Origin: Levilactobacillus parabrevis ATCC 53295
GTDB lineage: Bacteria > Bacillota > Bacilli > Lactobacillales > Lactobacillaceae
Reading direction: 5' to 3'
DNA length: 57,489 bases
NCBI RefSeq assembly: GCF_001434055.1
Contig: NZ_AZCZ01000017.1
Coordinates: forward strand, 1-57,489
Positions 18,027 through 26,587 of the stretch are shown piece after piece; the first letter of the stretch is position 1, and every line of letters starts with the position of its first letter. The notes below the pieces were generated by a model that ran no database searches, was not told where the DNA came from, and was given only the letters and a program-made list of their open reading frames with translations. The translations under genes and the position numbers were made by a program.

Positions 18027-18380
18027 GCCTTTTTTCTCGCGATTTGCGATTATCTTAATCTTTCAGGTAGTTAACGAGCCGCTAAACCAGTGATATCAGT
18101 GACTTGTGAGCCTGACATGACTTTTTCTGTTCTGAATATTAGTGATAACGGGTTAGACTTTAGTGTGGAAATGGTTGCTGACACCCCGAACAGCTGCTTT
18201 AAGCGCTGAACCGGAACTTTTTCAACGTTTTCGGTGCTAAGGGGAGTATTTCTTCCTAAATAGTGGTAATATAGTAACCTATAGATTATAGCTGAAGTCA
18301 AAGATGATTGACTTTAAACGACACGGTGGCCAGTGGTGACGGTGTCATAATTAAATTTTTATTGAAGGGATTTTTAAACG
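18027..18380. other. Intergenic region before gmk, no gene supported
   Basis: I see no convincing gene, terminator or structured element. A TTGACT near 18309 may belong to a gmk promoter, but no -10 at good spacing was found. Confidence 0.4.
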
Positions 18381-18995
18381 ATGGCTAAACGTGGAATGCT
18401 CATTGTGCTTTCAGGTCCATCCGGTGTTGGTAAGGGAACGGTGCGTAAGGCATTGTTTGAGACCGGCGCGACCGACTTTTCTTACTCCATTTCGATGACA
18501 ACGCGGAAACCGCGTGAGGGCGAAGTCAACGGTGTCGACTATTACTTTGTCTCCAAAGAGGAATTTGAGGAGAATATTCGGACCGGACAGATGCTGGAAT
18601 ACGCCAAGTATGTTGACAACTACTATGGCACCCCGTTAAAATATGTTAATGAGACCTTGGATCAAGGCAAGGATGTTTTCTTGGAGATCGAAGTCAACGG
18701 TGCCATGCAGGTTCGGGCAAATTGCCCTGATGCCGTCTTTGTTTTCTTGACGCCGCCTGACTTGATGGAATTGAAGCACCGGTTGATTGGTCGGGGAACT
18801 GACGCCATGGACGTCATTAACAAACGAATCAAAAAGGCCGTTGGTGAAATTCAAATGATGCGCAACTACGACTACGCCGTGGTAAACGACGAAGTCAACA
18901 AGGCAGTTGATCGGATTCAAATGATTATTCGCAGTGAACGGTTACGGGTAACCCGGGTCATGCCGGATTACGAACAAATGATTGGAGACGAATAA
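18381..18995 (+). CDS. gmk: Guanylate kinase
   Basis: It phosphorylates GMP to GDP with ATP. The P-loop is [12 protein letters not shown] at about residues 9-20. The GMP-binding segment is [24 protein letters not shown], and the lid contains RLIGRGTD. Length (204 aa) is normal. It starts a gmk-rpoZ-coaBC-priA-fmt-rsmB run that is conserved in Firmicutes; rpoZ follows after 3 bp. Confidence 0.97.
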   Translation: MAKRGMLIVLSGPSGVGKGTVRKALFETGATDFSYSISMTTRKPREGEVNGVDYYFVSKEEFEENIRTGQMLEYAKYVDNYYGTPLKYVNETLDQGKDVFLEIEVNGAMQVRANCPDAVFVFLTPPDLMELKHRLIGRGTDAMDVINKRIKKAVGEIQMMRNYDYAVVNDEVNKAVDRIQMIIRSERLRVTRVMPDYEQMIGDE

Positions 18996-18998
18996 ATA

Positions 18999-19214
18999 AT
19001 GCTACTTTATCCCTCAGTTGATGATTTATTGGCACAAGTGGATTCACGGTATTCTTTGATTATGTTGGCTAGCAAGCGGGCACACGAACTCGATGCCGGC
19101 GCTAAGCCACTGTTGACCGACTACAAGTCGCCTAAGACGATTGGCCGGGCCCTCGAAGAAATTGCGGCCGGTGCTTTAATGATCGATCCGGACGAAAAGG
19201 ATTTGAACGCCTAA
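18999..19214 (+). CDS. rpoZ: RNA polymerase omega subunit
   Basis: It is a small RNA polymerase subunit that helps fold and assemble beta prime. The family core is visible: [18 protein letters not shown], then [15 protein letters not shown]. Length (71 aa) is typical of Firmicutes. It is 3 bp after gmk, likely one transcript, and ends at a terminator. Confidence 0.95.
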   Translation: MLLYPSVDDLLAQVDSRYSLIMLASKRAHELDAGAKPLLTDYKSPKTIGRALEEIAAGALMIDPDEKDLNA

Positions 19215-19231
19215 CACGGGCATTTCAGAAA

Positions 19232-19267
19232 AGACCAGGTTGCCGTTGGGTAATCTGGCTTTTTTTA
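19232..19267 (+). terminator. Intrinsic terminator after rpoZ
   Basis: CCAGGTTGCC and GGGTAATCTGG pair, with two G-U pairs, and lead into TTTTTTT. Confidence 0.75.
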
Positions 19268-19299
19268 AACCATTGGTAAAATGCGAACGGAGGGAAAGT

Positions 19300-20511
19300 A
19301 TGTTTGAAGGGAAACATGTGACGTTAACCATCAGTGGGAGTGTCGCAGCTTATAAGGCCGCGACACTTGCCCGCGCGCTTCAACGTGCCGGGGCAACCGT
19401 ACGAATCGTTTTGACCCAGGCCGCCGCAAAGTTTGTGACGCCTGCGACCTTTGCGGCCCTGACCAAACAGCCAGTACTGACCGATGCCACCTGGTGGCGC
19501 GACGACGGTCAAATTGCGCACGTCGAGTTAGCCGATTGGACCGACCTCGCCATTGCGGCGCCGGCATCCGCGAACCTAATGGCCCAGTTTGCTAACGGCC
19601 TAGCCGATGACGTAGCAAGTGCGACCTGGCTTGCGACCAGTGCACCCAAGATTGTGGTGCCAGCCATGAACAACCACATGTGGCAGGCCGCCGCGACCCA
19701 ACGCAACCGGCAACAACTCATTGATGATGGCGTGACCGTGTTAAAGCCGGCCACCGGCGCCTTGGCCGAAGGGTATTCTGGGACGGGACGCTTCTTGAAG
19801 CCCGCCGAAATTGTCCGTCAGATCAGTCAGTTGGCCCTCTTCACACCGCAAACGTTGCAGGGAAAGTCGGTCATCGTTACGGCCGGCGGGACGCGTGAAC
19901 GCCTCGATCCCGTGCGTTTCTTAACCAACGACTCTTCCGGTAAGATGGGGTACGCGGTGGCGGCGGCCGCCCAACAAGCGGGGGCCAACGTGACACTGAT
20001 TACCGCCCCAACGCGGTTGACGCCACCGGCTGGTGTGACTGTCGTGCCCATCCAAAGCACGACGGACTTGGCGAACGCGGTCTTAACGCGTTTTCCTGAG
20101 GCAGATGCGCTCGTGATGGCCGCGGCCGTTGCGGATTTCCAGCCGCTGACGACTGCCGATCAGAAGATCAAGAAAACTAAAGATAATGATGAATTAATTT
20201 TAAAATTAAAAAAAACACCGGACATCCTGGCCGAAGTCGCCAAAATCAAGCGTGCGGATCAGGTGACGGTGGGCTTTGCTGCGGAAACACAGAATTTACT
20301 TGCTAACGCCCAGCACAAGCTCGAAAGTAAGTCGTTAGACCTTCTGGCTGCCAACGACGTTTCCCGGGCGGACATCGGCTTTAACAGCGACGATAACCAG
20401 GTCACGTTCATTCAAGCGGACGGGGTCAGTGATCAGACACCCAAGACCAGTAAGACCCGGATCGCGGCGGCACTGGTCGCCAAACTTGCAACAATTTTAG
20501 CAACGAAATGA
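19300..20511 (+). CDS. coaBC: Phosphopantothenoylcysteine decarboxylase/phosphopantothenate-cysteine ligase
   Basis: It is a bifunctional coenzyme A biosynthesis enzyme. The N-terminal flavin decarboxylase half (CoaC, ~1-185) includes LTISGSVAAYKA, the catalytic-His HVELADW, and PAMNNHMW. The C-terminal ligase half (CoaB) carries VIVTAGGTRERLDPVRFLTN and DNDELILKLKKTPDIL. I chose ATG 19300 behind GGAGGG; the frame is open upstream but overlaps the rpoZ terminator. Length ~403 aa is normal. Confidence 0.96.
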   Translation: MFEGKHVTLTISGSVAAYKAATLARALQRAGATVRIVLTQAAAKFVTPATFAALTKQPVLTDATWWRDDGQIAHVELADWTDLAIAAPASANLMAQFANGLADDVASATWLATSAPKIVVPAMNNHMWQAAATQRNRQQLIDDGVTVLKPATGALAEGYSGTGRFLKPAEIVRQISQLALFTPQTLQGKSVIVTAGGTRERLDPVRFLTNDSSGKMGYAVAAAAQQAGANVTLITAPTRLTPPAGVTVVPIQSTTDLANAVLTRFPEADALVMAAAVADFQPLTTADQKIKKTKDNDELILKLKKTPDILAEVAKIKRADQVTVGFAAETQNLLANAQHKLESKSLDLLAANDVSRADIGFNSDDNQVTFIQADGVSDQTPKTSKTRIAAALVAKLATILATK

Positions 20512-20521
20512 GGTGACAACC

Positions 20522-22939
20522 ATGGCCCAGATTGGCCAAATTTTAGTGGATGTTCCAACCATGCAGACGAACGACCCGTATTCCTACGCGATTCCGACCG
20601 AGCTGGAACATCAGGTACAGGTGGGGATGCGTGTGATCGTGCCGTTTGGCCGTGGTCACCGCCTAGTCTCCGGCGTAGTCGTTGGGTTGAGCGATGTCAC
20701 CAGCTTTGATGGCAAGCTAAAGCCGATTGAAACGGTCCTCGACCTTGCCCCCGTTTTAAACACGGAATTACGTCAGTTGGCAGATTGGCTGGCAACCGAG
20801 ACTTATGCCTTTCGGATTACCTGTATTCAAACGATGCTGCCTAATCTATTGAAGACCCAGCCTAAACGGCAGGTGCAACCAACGACCACGCTGACTCCGG
20901 GTGAGATGGCTACGTATTTCCCAGAAGGCGCCCCGCGCGACTTCGATGCCACGAAACTCGATGATGCTACGGTTGCTGGTCTGCTGAAGCTGCAACGGGC
21001 GGGTAAAGTCGAGGTCGTCTACGAGGTCAAGGATAAGGCGGCCGCCAAGACGACCACTGGGATCACACCAGCGCTGACGTCGGCTAAACTCCAAGAAATT
21101 GCCGGTGAGGTGGCTAAACGGGCACCCAAGCAAGCTGAACTATTAGCCTATTTGGCACAGATGTCAGCGGATAAGGTCGTTGCGCAAGCTACTGTCGCGA
21201 AACAAGCCGGGGTCACCCCCGCTGTCATCGCCACGGCCGCGGATAAGGGGTGGCTGACTAAGAGCACGCTCGAAGTCTATCGCGATCCCTTTCATCAGCC
21301 AGTCACACCGACCCAACCTTTAAAATTGAATTCGGAACAACAGGTGGCGGTGGACCGTATCACGCAGGCCATCGATAGCCAAAAGTCCGAGAACTTTCTA
21401 GTCGAAGGCGTCACTGGGAGTGGGAAGACGGAGGTCTACCTGCAAAGCATCGCGCAAGCCCTGCAACAGGGACGCACGGCGCTAATGCTGGTGCCCGAAA
21501 TCGCCCTTACCCCGCAGATGGTCAACCGAGTCAAGGCCCGGTTCGGCCAGCGAGTGGCGGTCCTACACAGTGGTTTGTCTAAGGGTGAACAGTATGACGA
21601 ATGGCGGCGCATCGACCGTGGCGAGGCCACAGTAGTCGTTGGTGCCCGTTCCGCCGTCTTTGCCCCGGTTGAGAATCTGGGCATCATCATCATGGATGAG
21701 GAACATGAAAGTAGTTATAAACAGGATGAAAATCCGCGGTATCACGCCAGAGACGTGGCGCTTTGGCGCGGACAGTATCACCATTGTCCAGTTGTCTTGG
21801 GCAGTGCGACGCCGTCGTTAGAGACGCGGGCCCGGGCGGCTAAGGGGCTGTATACCCGATTGGTCCTTTCAAAGCGGGCCAAGGCGCAACCAATGCCCAC
21901 CGTTCACATTGTCGATATGCGTGAGCAGTTGAAACAGCAGGGCGATAGCGACTTTTCCGAGCCCCTGATGACGGCTATTCAGGAACGACTCGACCGTCAC
22001 GAGCAGATTGTCTTGATGCTCAACCGGAGGGGGTACTCGTCGTTTGTGATGTGTCGGGACTGTGGCTTTGTCTTGAAGTGTCCGAACTGTGACATTTCAC
22101 TGACACTCCACATGGATACTCACAGTATGAAATGTCACTACTGCGGGCATGAAGAGGCCATTCCACACGTGTGTCCCAACTGCCATAGCAAGAAGATTCG
22201 CTACTATGGGACGGGAACACAAAAGGTACAGCAAGCGTTGGAAAAGTTACTGCCTACTGCGAAAATTTTGCGGATGGACGTGGATTCCACACGGCGTAAG
22301 GGTGCTCATGAACGGATTCTTCGGCAATTCGGCGAGCACAAGGCTGATATTTTACTGGGGACGCAGATGATTGCCAAGGGACTGGATTTTCCTAACGTCA
22401 CGCTGGTCGGAGTGTTGAACGCCGATACTGCGCTGGGGTTACCGGATTTTCGGGCCAGTGAGCGTACGTTCCAGCTGTTGACGCAGGTCAGTGGCCGGGC
22501 CGGTCGGGCAACCAAACCCGGCGAGGTCTACATTCAGACGTTTAACCCGGACCACTACGCGATTCAGTTAGCGCAGAGCCAAGACTACGAACGCTTTTTC
22601 GTGACGGAAATGCACATGCGTCATCAGGGGAGTTATCCGCCGTATTACTTTGCGGTGCAGCTGACGGCCAGTCACGAAGAGGAAGCGGTGGCGGCAAAAG
22701 CCATGTATCAGATTGTGGATGCGCTGAAGCAGGGCCTCAGTAAGAATGCCATTATTCTCGGCCCCACACCCAAGGCGATTGCGCGGGTCAAGCGGAAGTA
22801 TTATTATCAAGTTGTGATTAAATACAAGCAGGAACCACAGCTGCGGCCGGTGCTGGAGCAGATCCGGCAGGCGGCACAGGTGCCGGCGCGTCACGGTCTC
22901 TCCGTCACCATCGATTCCGAACCCATGAATTTCATGTAG
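20522..22939 (+). CDS. priA: Primosomal replication restart helicase PriA
   Basis: It recognises stalled forks and reloads the replicative helicase. The N-terminal 3'-DNA-binding domain is followed by a winged helix and a DEAH-type helicase core. Visible are Walker A GVTGSGKTEVY, IIMDEEHESSYKQ, a zinc-binding module with four CxxC-type pairs (CRDCGF, CPNCD, CHYCGH, CPNCHS), and the helicase motif SGRAGRA. I chose ATG 20522, preceded by GAGGTG. The TAG stop lies in the left arm of fold-back C. Confidence 0.96.
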   Translation: MAQIGQILVDVPTMQTNDPYSYAIPTELEHQVQVGMRVIVPFGRGHRLVSGVVVGLSDVTSFDGKLKPIETVLDLAPVLNTELRQLADWLATETYAFRITCIQTMLPNLLKTQPKRQVQPTTTLTPGEMATYFPEGAPRDFDATKLDDATVAGLLKLQRAGKVEVVYEVKDKAAAKTTTGITPALTSAKLQEIAGEVAKRAPKQAELLAYLAQMSADKVVAQATVAKQAGVTPAVIATAADKGWLTKSTLEVYRDPFHQPVTPTQPLKLNSEQQVAVDRITQAIDSQKSENFLVEGVTGSGKTEVYLQSIAQALQQGRTALMLVPEIALTPQMVNRVKARFGQRVAVLHSGLSKGEQYDEWRRIDRGEATVVVGARSAVFAPVENLGIIIMDEEHESSYKQDENPRYHARDVALWRGQYHHCPVVLGSATPSLETRARAAKGLYTRLVLSKRAKAQPMPTVHIVDMREQLKQQGDSDFSEPLMTAIQERLDRHEQIVLMLNRRGYSSFVMCRDCGFVLKCPNCDISLTLHMDTHSMKCHYCGHEEAIPHVCPNCHSKKIRYYGTGTQKVQQALEKLLPTAKILRMDVDSTRRKGAHERILRQFGEHKADILLGTQMIAKGLDFPNVTLVGVLNADTALGLPDFRASERTFQLLTQVSGRAGRATKPGEVYIQTFNPDHYAIQLAQSQDYERFFVTEMHMRHQGSYPPYYFAVQLTASHEEEAVAAKAMYQIVDALKQGLSKNAIILGPTPKAIARVKRKYYYQVVIKYKQEPQLRPVLEQIRQAAQVPARHGLSVTIDSEPMNFM

Positions 22940-23182
22940 TTGGTTGCCGGCTTTCTGGTAGACGATGACCGACGCCTTACCGGTGGGCTCGTAGATACTG
23001 GAACGTGGTGGGCACAACTTTAAGCCCCACAAAAAGCGTGGGTCTTAAAGCTTGGCCTTTGTCTAAGTGGCAAGAACCGTGCCACTTAGACAAACGACAC
23101 CACTGAGCATCTACGAGCCCACCTCACGGCTTAGGTAGGTCGTTGTCGATCACAAAGCGGACTGGCAACAGTTACATGAAAT
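22929..23182. repeat. Fold-back element C: 250-bp near-palindrome with two internal hairpins
   Basis: The outer arms pair from ATTTCATGTA (22929-22938) to TACATGAAAT (23173-23182), spanning the priA stop codon. They culminate in a perfect 14-bp stem, GTGGGCTCGTAGAT (22983-22996) with ATCTACGAGCCCAC (23109-23122). An inner stem GTGGTG (23005-23010) with CACCAC (23098-23103) encloses two hairpins: CTTTAAGCCCCAC with GTGGGTCTTAAAG (23018-23050) and a perfect 15-bp TTTGTCTAAGTGGCA hairpin (23058-23094). The architecture (GTGG closing stem, CTTTAAG hairpin, second hairpin) parallels the core of elements A1-A7, but the loops differ. Confidence 0.85.
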
Positions 23183-23543
23183 AGGTGCTCGGTCGCTTCT
23201 CCCGTTTAATAATAATCACTTTATGGTAGAAACTATTCTGGGATTTGTTGGAAATCTCTCCAGAGAACCCTTACACAATAAGTTTTCTATCTAATTTGCC
23301 AAAGGTGATAGGGAATGGGCGCCCAATCTGATATGATTGAGGTGGACTGACAAGTGGGGATGCTTTGGTTGTGTTTGATGGCAAAGAAATGAGACAATCG
23401 GCTAATCGTATTGCTAATAATCTTGTGCGAGTAGTTTCAGCCTATTTTCATTGCCTGATAAGACGTGATCGATAGCCATGTGACTTGTCGAAAGCAGTTT
23501 AAAATAATTCAAAAGAAATAAAACCAAGAAAGTATGGTGTACG
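23183..23543. other. Intergenic region before fmt, no gene supported
   Basis: I see no gene with a ribosome binding site and no strong hairpin. A fmt promoter is probably present, but I could not choose a clear -35/-10 pair. Confidence 0.4.
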
Positions 23544-24488
23544 ATGACTTCAGTAATTTTTATGGGAACGCCAAAATTTTCGGCGCCCATTCTGAGCAGT
23601 TTAATTGAAAAGGGCTACGATGTCTTAGCCGTAGTGACCCAACCGGACCGGCGTGTGGGCCGGAAGCACGTGCTGACTGCTTCTCCCGTGAAGCAGGTTG
23701 CCGTAGCACACGATATCGAAGTGCTCCAACCCCAAAAGATCTCCGGTAGTGACGAAATGGCACGGGCCATTGAATTAGCCCCCGACCTGATCGTGACGGC
23801 GGCTTTTGGGCAATTCTTGCCAACGAAGCTGCTTAAGGCGGCGAAGGTGGCGGCCGTGAACGTTCACGCTTCCCTGTTACCGAAGTATCGTGGTGGGGCG
23901 CCGGTTCATTACGCTATCATGAATGGCGACAAGGAGACCGGCGTGTCCATTATGTTTATGGAAAAGAAGATGGATGCCGGGGCTGTTCTGGCGCAACAGG
24001 CCATCCCGATTACTGACCAAGACGATGTGGGTTCCATGTTTGATAAGTTAAGCGACCTGGGTCGGGACCTCTTGTTAGAGACGTTGCCGAAGCTGCTGGC
24101 CGGTGAAATTACGCCGGTCCCTCAGGATGAAGACAAGGTCAGCTTCTCCCCGACTATCAAGTCCGATGAGGAACGAATCGACCTAAACCTGAGTGCCCAC
24201 ATGATCGACTGCAAGGTTCGTGCTTTGCGGCCAGCACCAATCGCTCACATTTTCTTGAACGGTGTGCGGACCAAGTTGTGGGACGTGACCGTTTTGGACG
24301 AGACGACCGAAATGGCGCCCGGTTCACTGGTCAGCCACGACAAGCACCACTTGGCGATTGCGACTGGCGACCATGGCGTTTTAGCGTTAAATGAGATTCA
24401 ACCCGCCGGTAAGCCGAAGTTAAGTATCACCGACTTTCTGAACGGAACTAGCGATGCACTGACAATTGGCGAACAGGTGGCTGAATAA
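23544..24488 (+). CDS. fmt: Methionyl-tRNA formyltransferase
   Basis: It formylates Met-tRNAfMet using 10-formyl-THF, which links it to folD in the same window. The N-terminal formyltransferase domain shows FMGTPKFSAPIL and the catalytic region VNVHASLLPKYRGGAPVHYAI (Asn, His and later Asp). The C-terminal OB-like domain begins near residue 205. Length (314 aa) is normal. Its stop overlaps the rsmB start by one base. Confidence 0.97.
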   Translation: MTSVIFMGTPKFSAPILSSLIEKGYDVLAVVTQPDRRVGRKHVLTASPVKQVAVAHDIEVLQPQKISGSDEMARAIELAPDLIVTAAFGQFLPTKLLKAAKVAAVNVHASLLPKYRGGAPVHYAIMNGDKETGVSIMFMEKKMDAGAVLAQQAIPITDQDDVGSMFDKLSDLGRDLLLETLPKLLAGEITPVPQDEDKVSFSPTIKSDEERIDLNLSAHMIDCKVRALRPAPIAHIFLNGVRTKLWDVTVLDETTEMAPGSLVSHDKHHLAIATGDHGVLALNEIQPAGKPKLSITDFLNGTSDALTIGEQVAE

Positions 24489-25831
24489 TGACGAAAAATA
24501 CAACTCCCCGCGCTCTGGCTGTAGAAGCACTGACACGTGTGGCCAACGGGGCTTACTCAAACTTACAATTGGAAACAACTTTAGAGAGTCACAACTTGAG
24601 CGACGTGGACCGTCGTTTCGTGACCAACTTGGTCTACGGGACCATCCAACATCAATTAACATTGGAATACTATCTGGAAGGCTTTGTGAAGCCTAACCAG
24701 AAGGTCTTACCTTGGGTCAAGATGACGCTGTTAGTCGCCTTGTATCAAGGACTCTACTTGGACCGTGTGCCGAAGCGGGCCATCTTTAACGAAGCCATTC
24801 AATTGGCCAAGGACCGGGGCCACGAAGGAATCCGGCGTTTTGTGACCGGCGTCTTACACGCTATGGATCGTCAGGGCCTACCTGACGTCAGCGAGATCAA
24901 GGATCCCGTGAAGCGGTTAAGCCTGACATACTCCGTGCCAGAATGGCTAGTCACGGCGATTCAAAAGCAGGTCGGTGATGAGAAGGCCGTCAGCATTTTA
25001 GAGACCATCAATCAACCAGCCGCACAATCCGTTCGGGTTAACACGGCAGTGGCTACGGTTGAAGAGGTCGAACAGTCCTTAAAGGATCAAGGCTACACGG
25101 TAACGCCTAGTGTTGTTGCTGGCAACGCCTTTCGTTTGACCGATAAGGCAGCAAACCAAAGCAATGTATTTGAAACGGGTGAGTTGACGATTCAAGATGA
25201 GAGTGCGATGTTACCCGTTGAAGCGTTACAAGTCCGTCCTGGCGATCAAGTGCTGGACGCCTGTGCCGCTCCCGGTGGGAAGACCACCCAAATCGCTGCT
25301 TTACTCGATGCCCATTCCGGTGGGAAGGTTACGGCGCTGGATCTGCACCCTAAGAAGGTCACGTTGATCGAAAAGAACGCGGACCGGATGCACGTGAGCG
25401 ACCGGGTTGATGCCGTGGCGCTCGACGCCCGGAACATCAACGACCGGTTCCCTAAGAAAGAATTCGACCGGATCTTGGTCGATGCCCCTTGTTCCGGACT
25501 GGGTCTGATTCGGCGGAAACCAGAAATTCGTTATGAGAAGACACCACAGGACATTCAACAACTACAAAAGGTGCAATTGGGCATTTTGGATGCCGTTAGT
25601 GAAAAACTCAAGCCTAACGGGATTCTGGTCTACAGTACCTGCACGATTTTGGATACGGAAAATGCGGACGTCGCAGCCAAGTTCTTGGAAGCTCATCCTG
25701 ACTTCGAATCCGTTCGTGTGGAGACGCAATTAAAGGTCAAAGATGACCGGAGCACGGACACGTTAGCCATCTACCCGGATGATTTTGATTCGGATGGTTT
25801 CTTCGTGAGTGCATTTCGTAAGAAAAAGTAG
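24488..25831 (+). CDS. rsmB: 16S rRNA (cytosine-967-C5)-methyltransferase RsmB
   Basis: It methylates C967 (E. coli numbering) of 16S rRNA. The N-terminal NusB-like RNA-binding domain (~1-140) is followed by a Rossmann methyltransferase with the SAM loop DACAAPGGKTTQIA. DAPCSGLG and VYSTCT carry the two conserved catalytic cysteines. Length (447 aa) is normal. It overlaps fmt and is followed 12 bp later by the stp-prkC pair, the usual order in Firmicutes. Confidence 0.96.
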   Translation: MTKNTTPRALAVEALTRVANGAYSNLQLETTLESHNLSDVDRRFVTNLVYGTIQHQLTLEYYLEGFVKPNQKVLPWVKMTLLVALYQGLYLDRVPKRAIFNEAIQLAKDRGHEGIRRFVTGVLHAMDRQGLPDVSEIKDPVKRLSLTYSVPEWLVTAIQKQVGDEKAVSILETINQPAAQSVRVNTAVATVEEVEQSLKDQGYTVTPSVVAGNAFRLTDKAANQSNVFETGELTIQDESAMLPVEALQVRPGDQVLDACAAPGGKTTQIAALLDAHSGGKVTALDLHPKKVTLIEKNADRMHVSDRVDAVALDARNINDRFPKKEFDRILVDAPCSGLGLIRRKPEIRYEKTPQDIQQLQKVQLGILDAVSEKLKPNGILVYSTCTILDTENADVAAKFLEAHPDFESVRVETQLKVKDDRSTDTLAIYPDDFDSDGFFVSAFRKKK

Positions 25832-25843
25832 GGGTGACGGGCA

Positions 25844-26587
25844 ATGAAAGTGGCATACCGAACGTCAATCGGCAAGCAACGCAATGATAATGAAGATTAC
25901 GTGGATGTTTACACGAACCTGGCGGGGCAACATCTCGCCATTATCGCTGATGGCATTGGTGGTCATCAGGGGGGCGACGTGGCGAGTGCCATGGCCGTTT
26001 CCCACCTGGGTCACGAGTTCGAACAGACTGACCTGACCACGCCGGCCGCGGCGCGTACCTGGATCACCGGGGAGATCACCGCGGAAAATCAGTCGATCAT
26101 TGACAAATCTAATCAGTTTGCCGACTTGAACGGCATGGGCACGACCCTCGTTGCCGCGCTCTACTTTACGGAAGAAGTCGTCATTGCCAGTATCGGCGAC
26201 TCACGGGCTTACCTGCTTCGTGATCGTCAATTTCGCCAGCTGACCGAGGACCATTCCTTGGTCAACGAACTGGTCAAACGGGGCGAGATCACCAAGCAAG
26301 CCGCTCAGCATCATCCCCAAAAGAACGTCATCATTCGTTCGCTGGGAATTTCGACCGATGCGCGCTTTGACCTCAAGACGTACCCGCTCGTCACCGGCGA
26401 TCAGTTGTTGCTGTGTACGGACGGTCTGACCAACATGGTCTCTGATAAGGAGATTCAGGAAGTCCTGCTGAGCAAACGGACCACTGCGGAGAAGTGTGAC
26501 CGCTTGATTGAGATGGCCAACGCTGCCGGTGGTTTGGACAACATCACTGTTCTGATTATCGCGAACCTCGACAGGGAGGTGAGCTGA
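25844..26587 (+). CDS. stp: PP2C-type serine/threonine phosphatase (Stp/PrpC)
   Basis: It is a Mn/Mg-dependent phosphatase that reverses PrkC phosphorylation. PPM motifs are visible: RNDNEDY, IADGIGGHQGGDVAS, GSRAY-type IGDSRAYLL with LTEDHSLV, LLLCTDGLTNMV, and DNITVLI near the end. Length (247 aa) is normal. It overlaps prkC by 1 bp, the standard cognate pair. Confidence 0.95.
   Translation: MKVAYRTSIGKQRNDNEDYVDVYTNLAGQHLAIIADGIGGHQGGDVASAMAVSHLGHEFEQTDLTTPAAARTWITGEITAENQSIIDKSNQFADLNGMGTTLVAALYFTEEVVIASIGDSRAYLLRDRQFRQLTEDHSLVNELVKRGEITKQAAQHHPQKNVIIRSLGISTDARFDLKTYPLVTGDQLLLCTDGLTNMVSDKEIQEVLLSKRTTAEKCDRLIEMANAAGGLDNITVLIIANLDREVS

Noticed and set aside
18071-18301. 76-residue frame on the minus strand upstream of gmk
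   Set aside because: It has no ribosome binding site, no recognisable motif and no clear promoter or terminator, and its composition looks non-coding.
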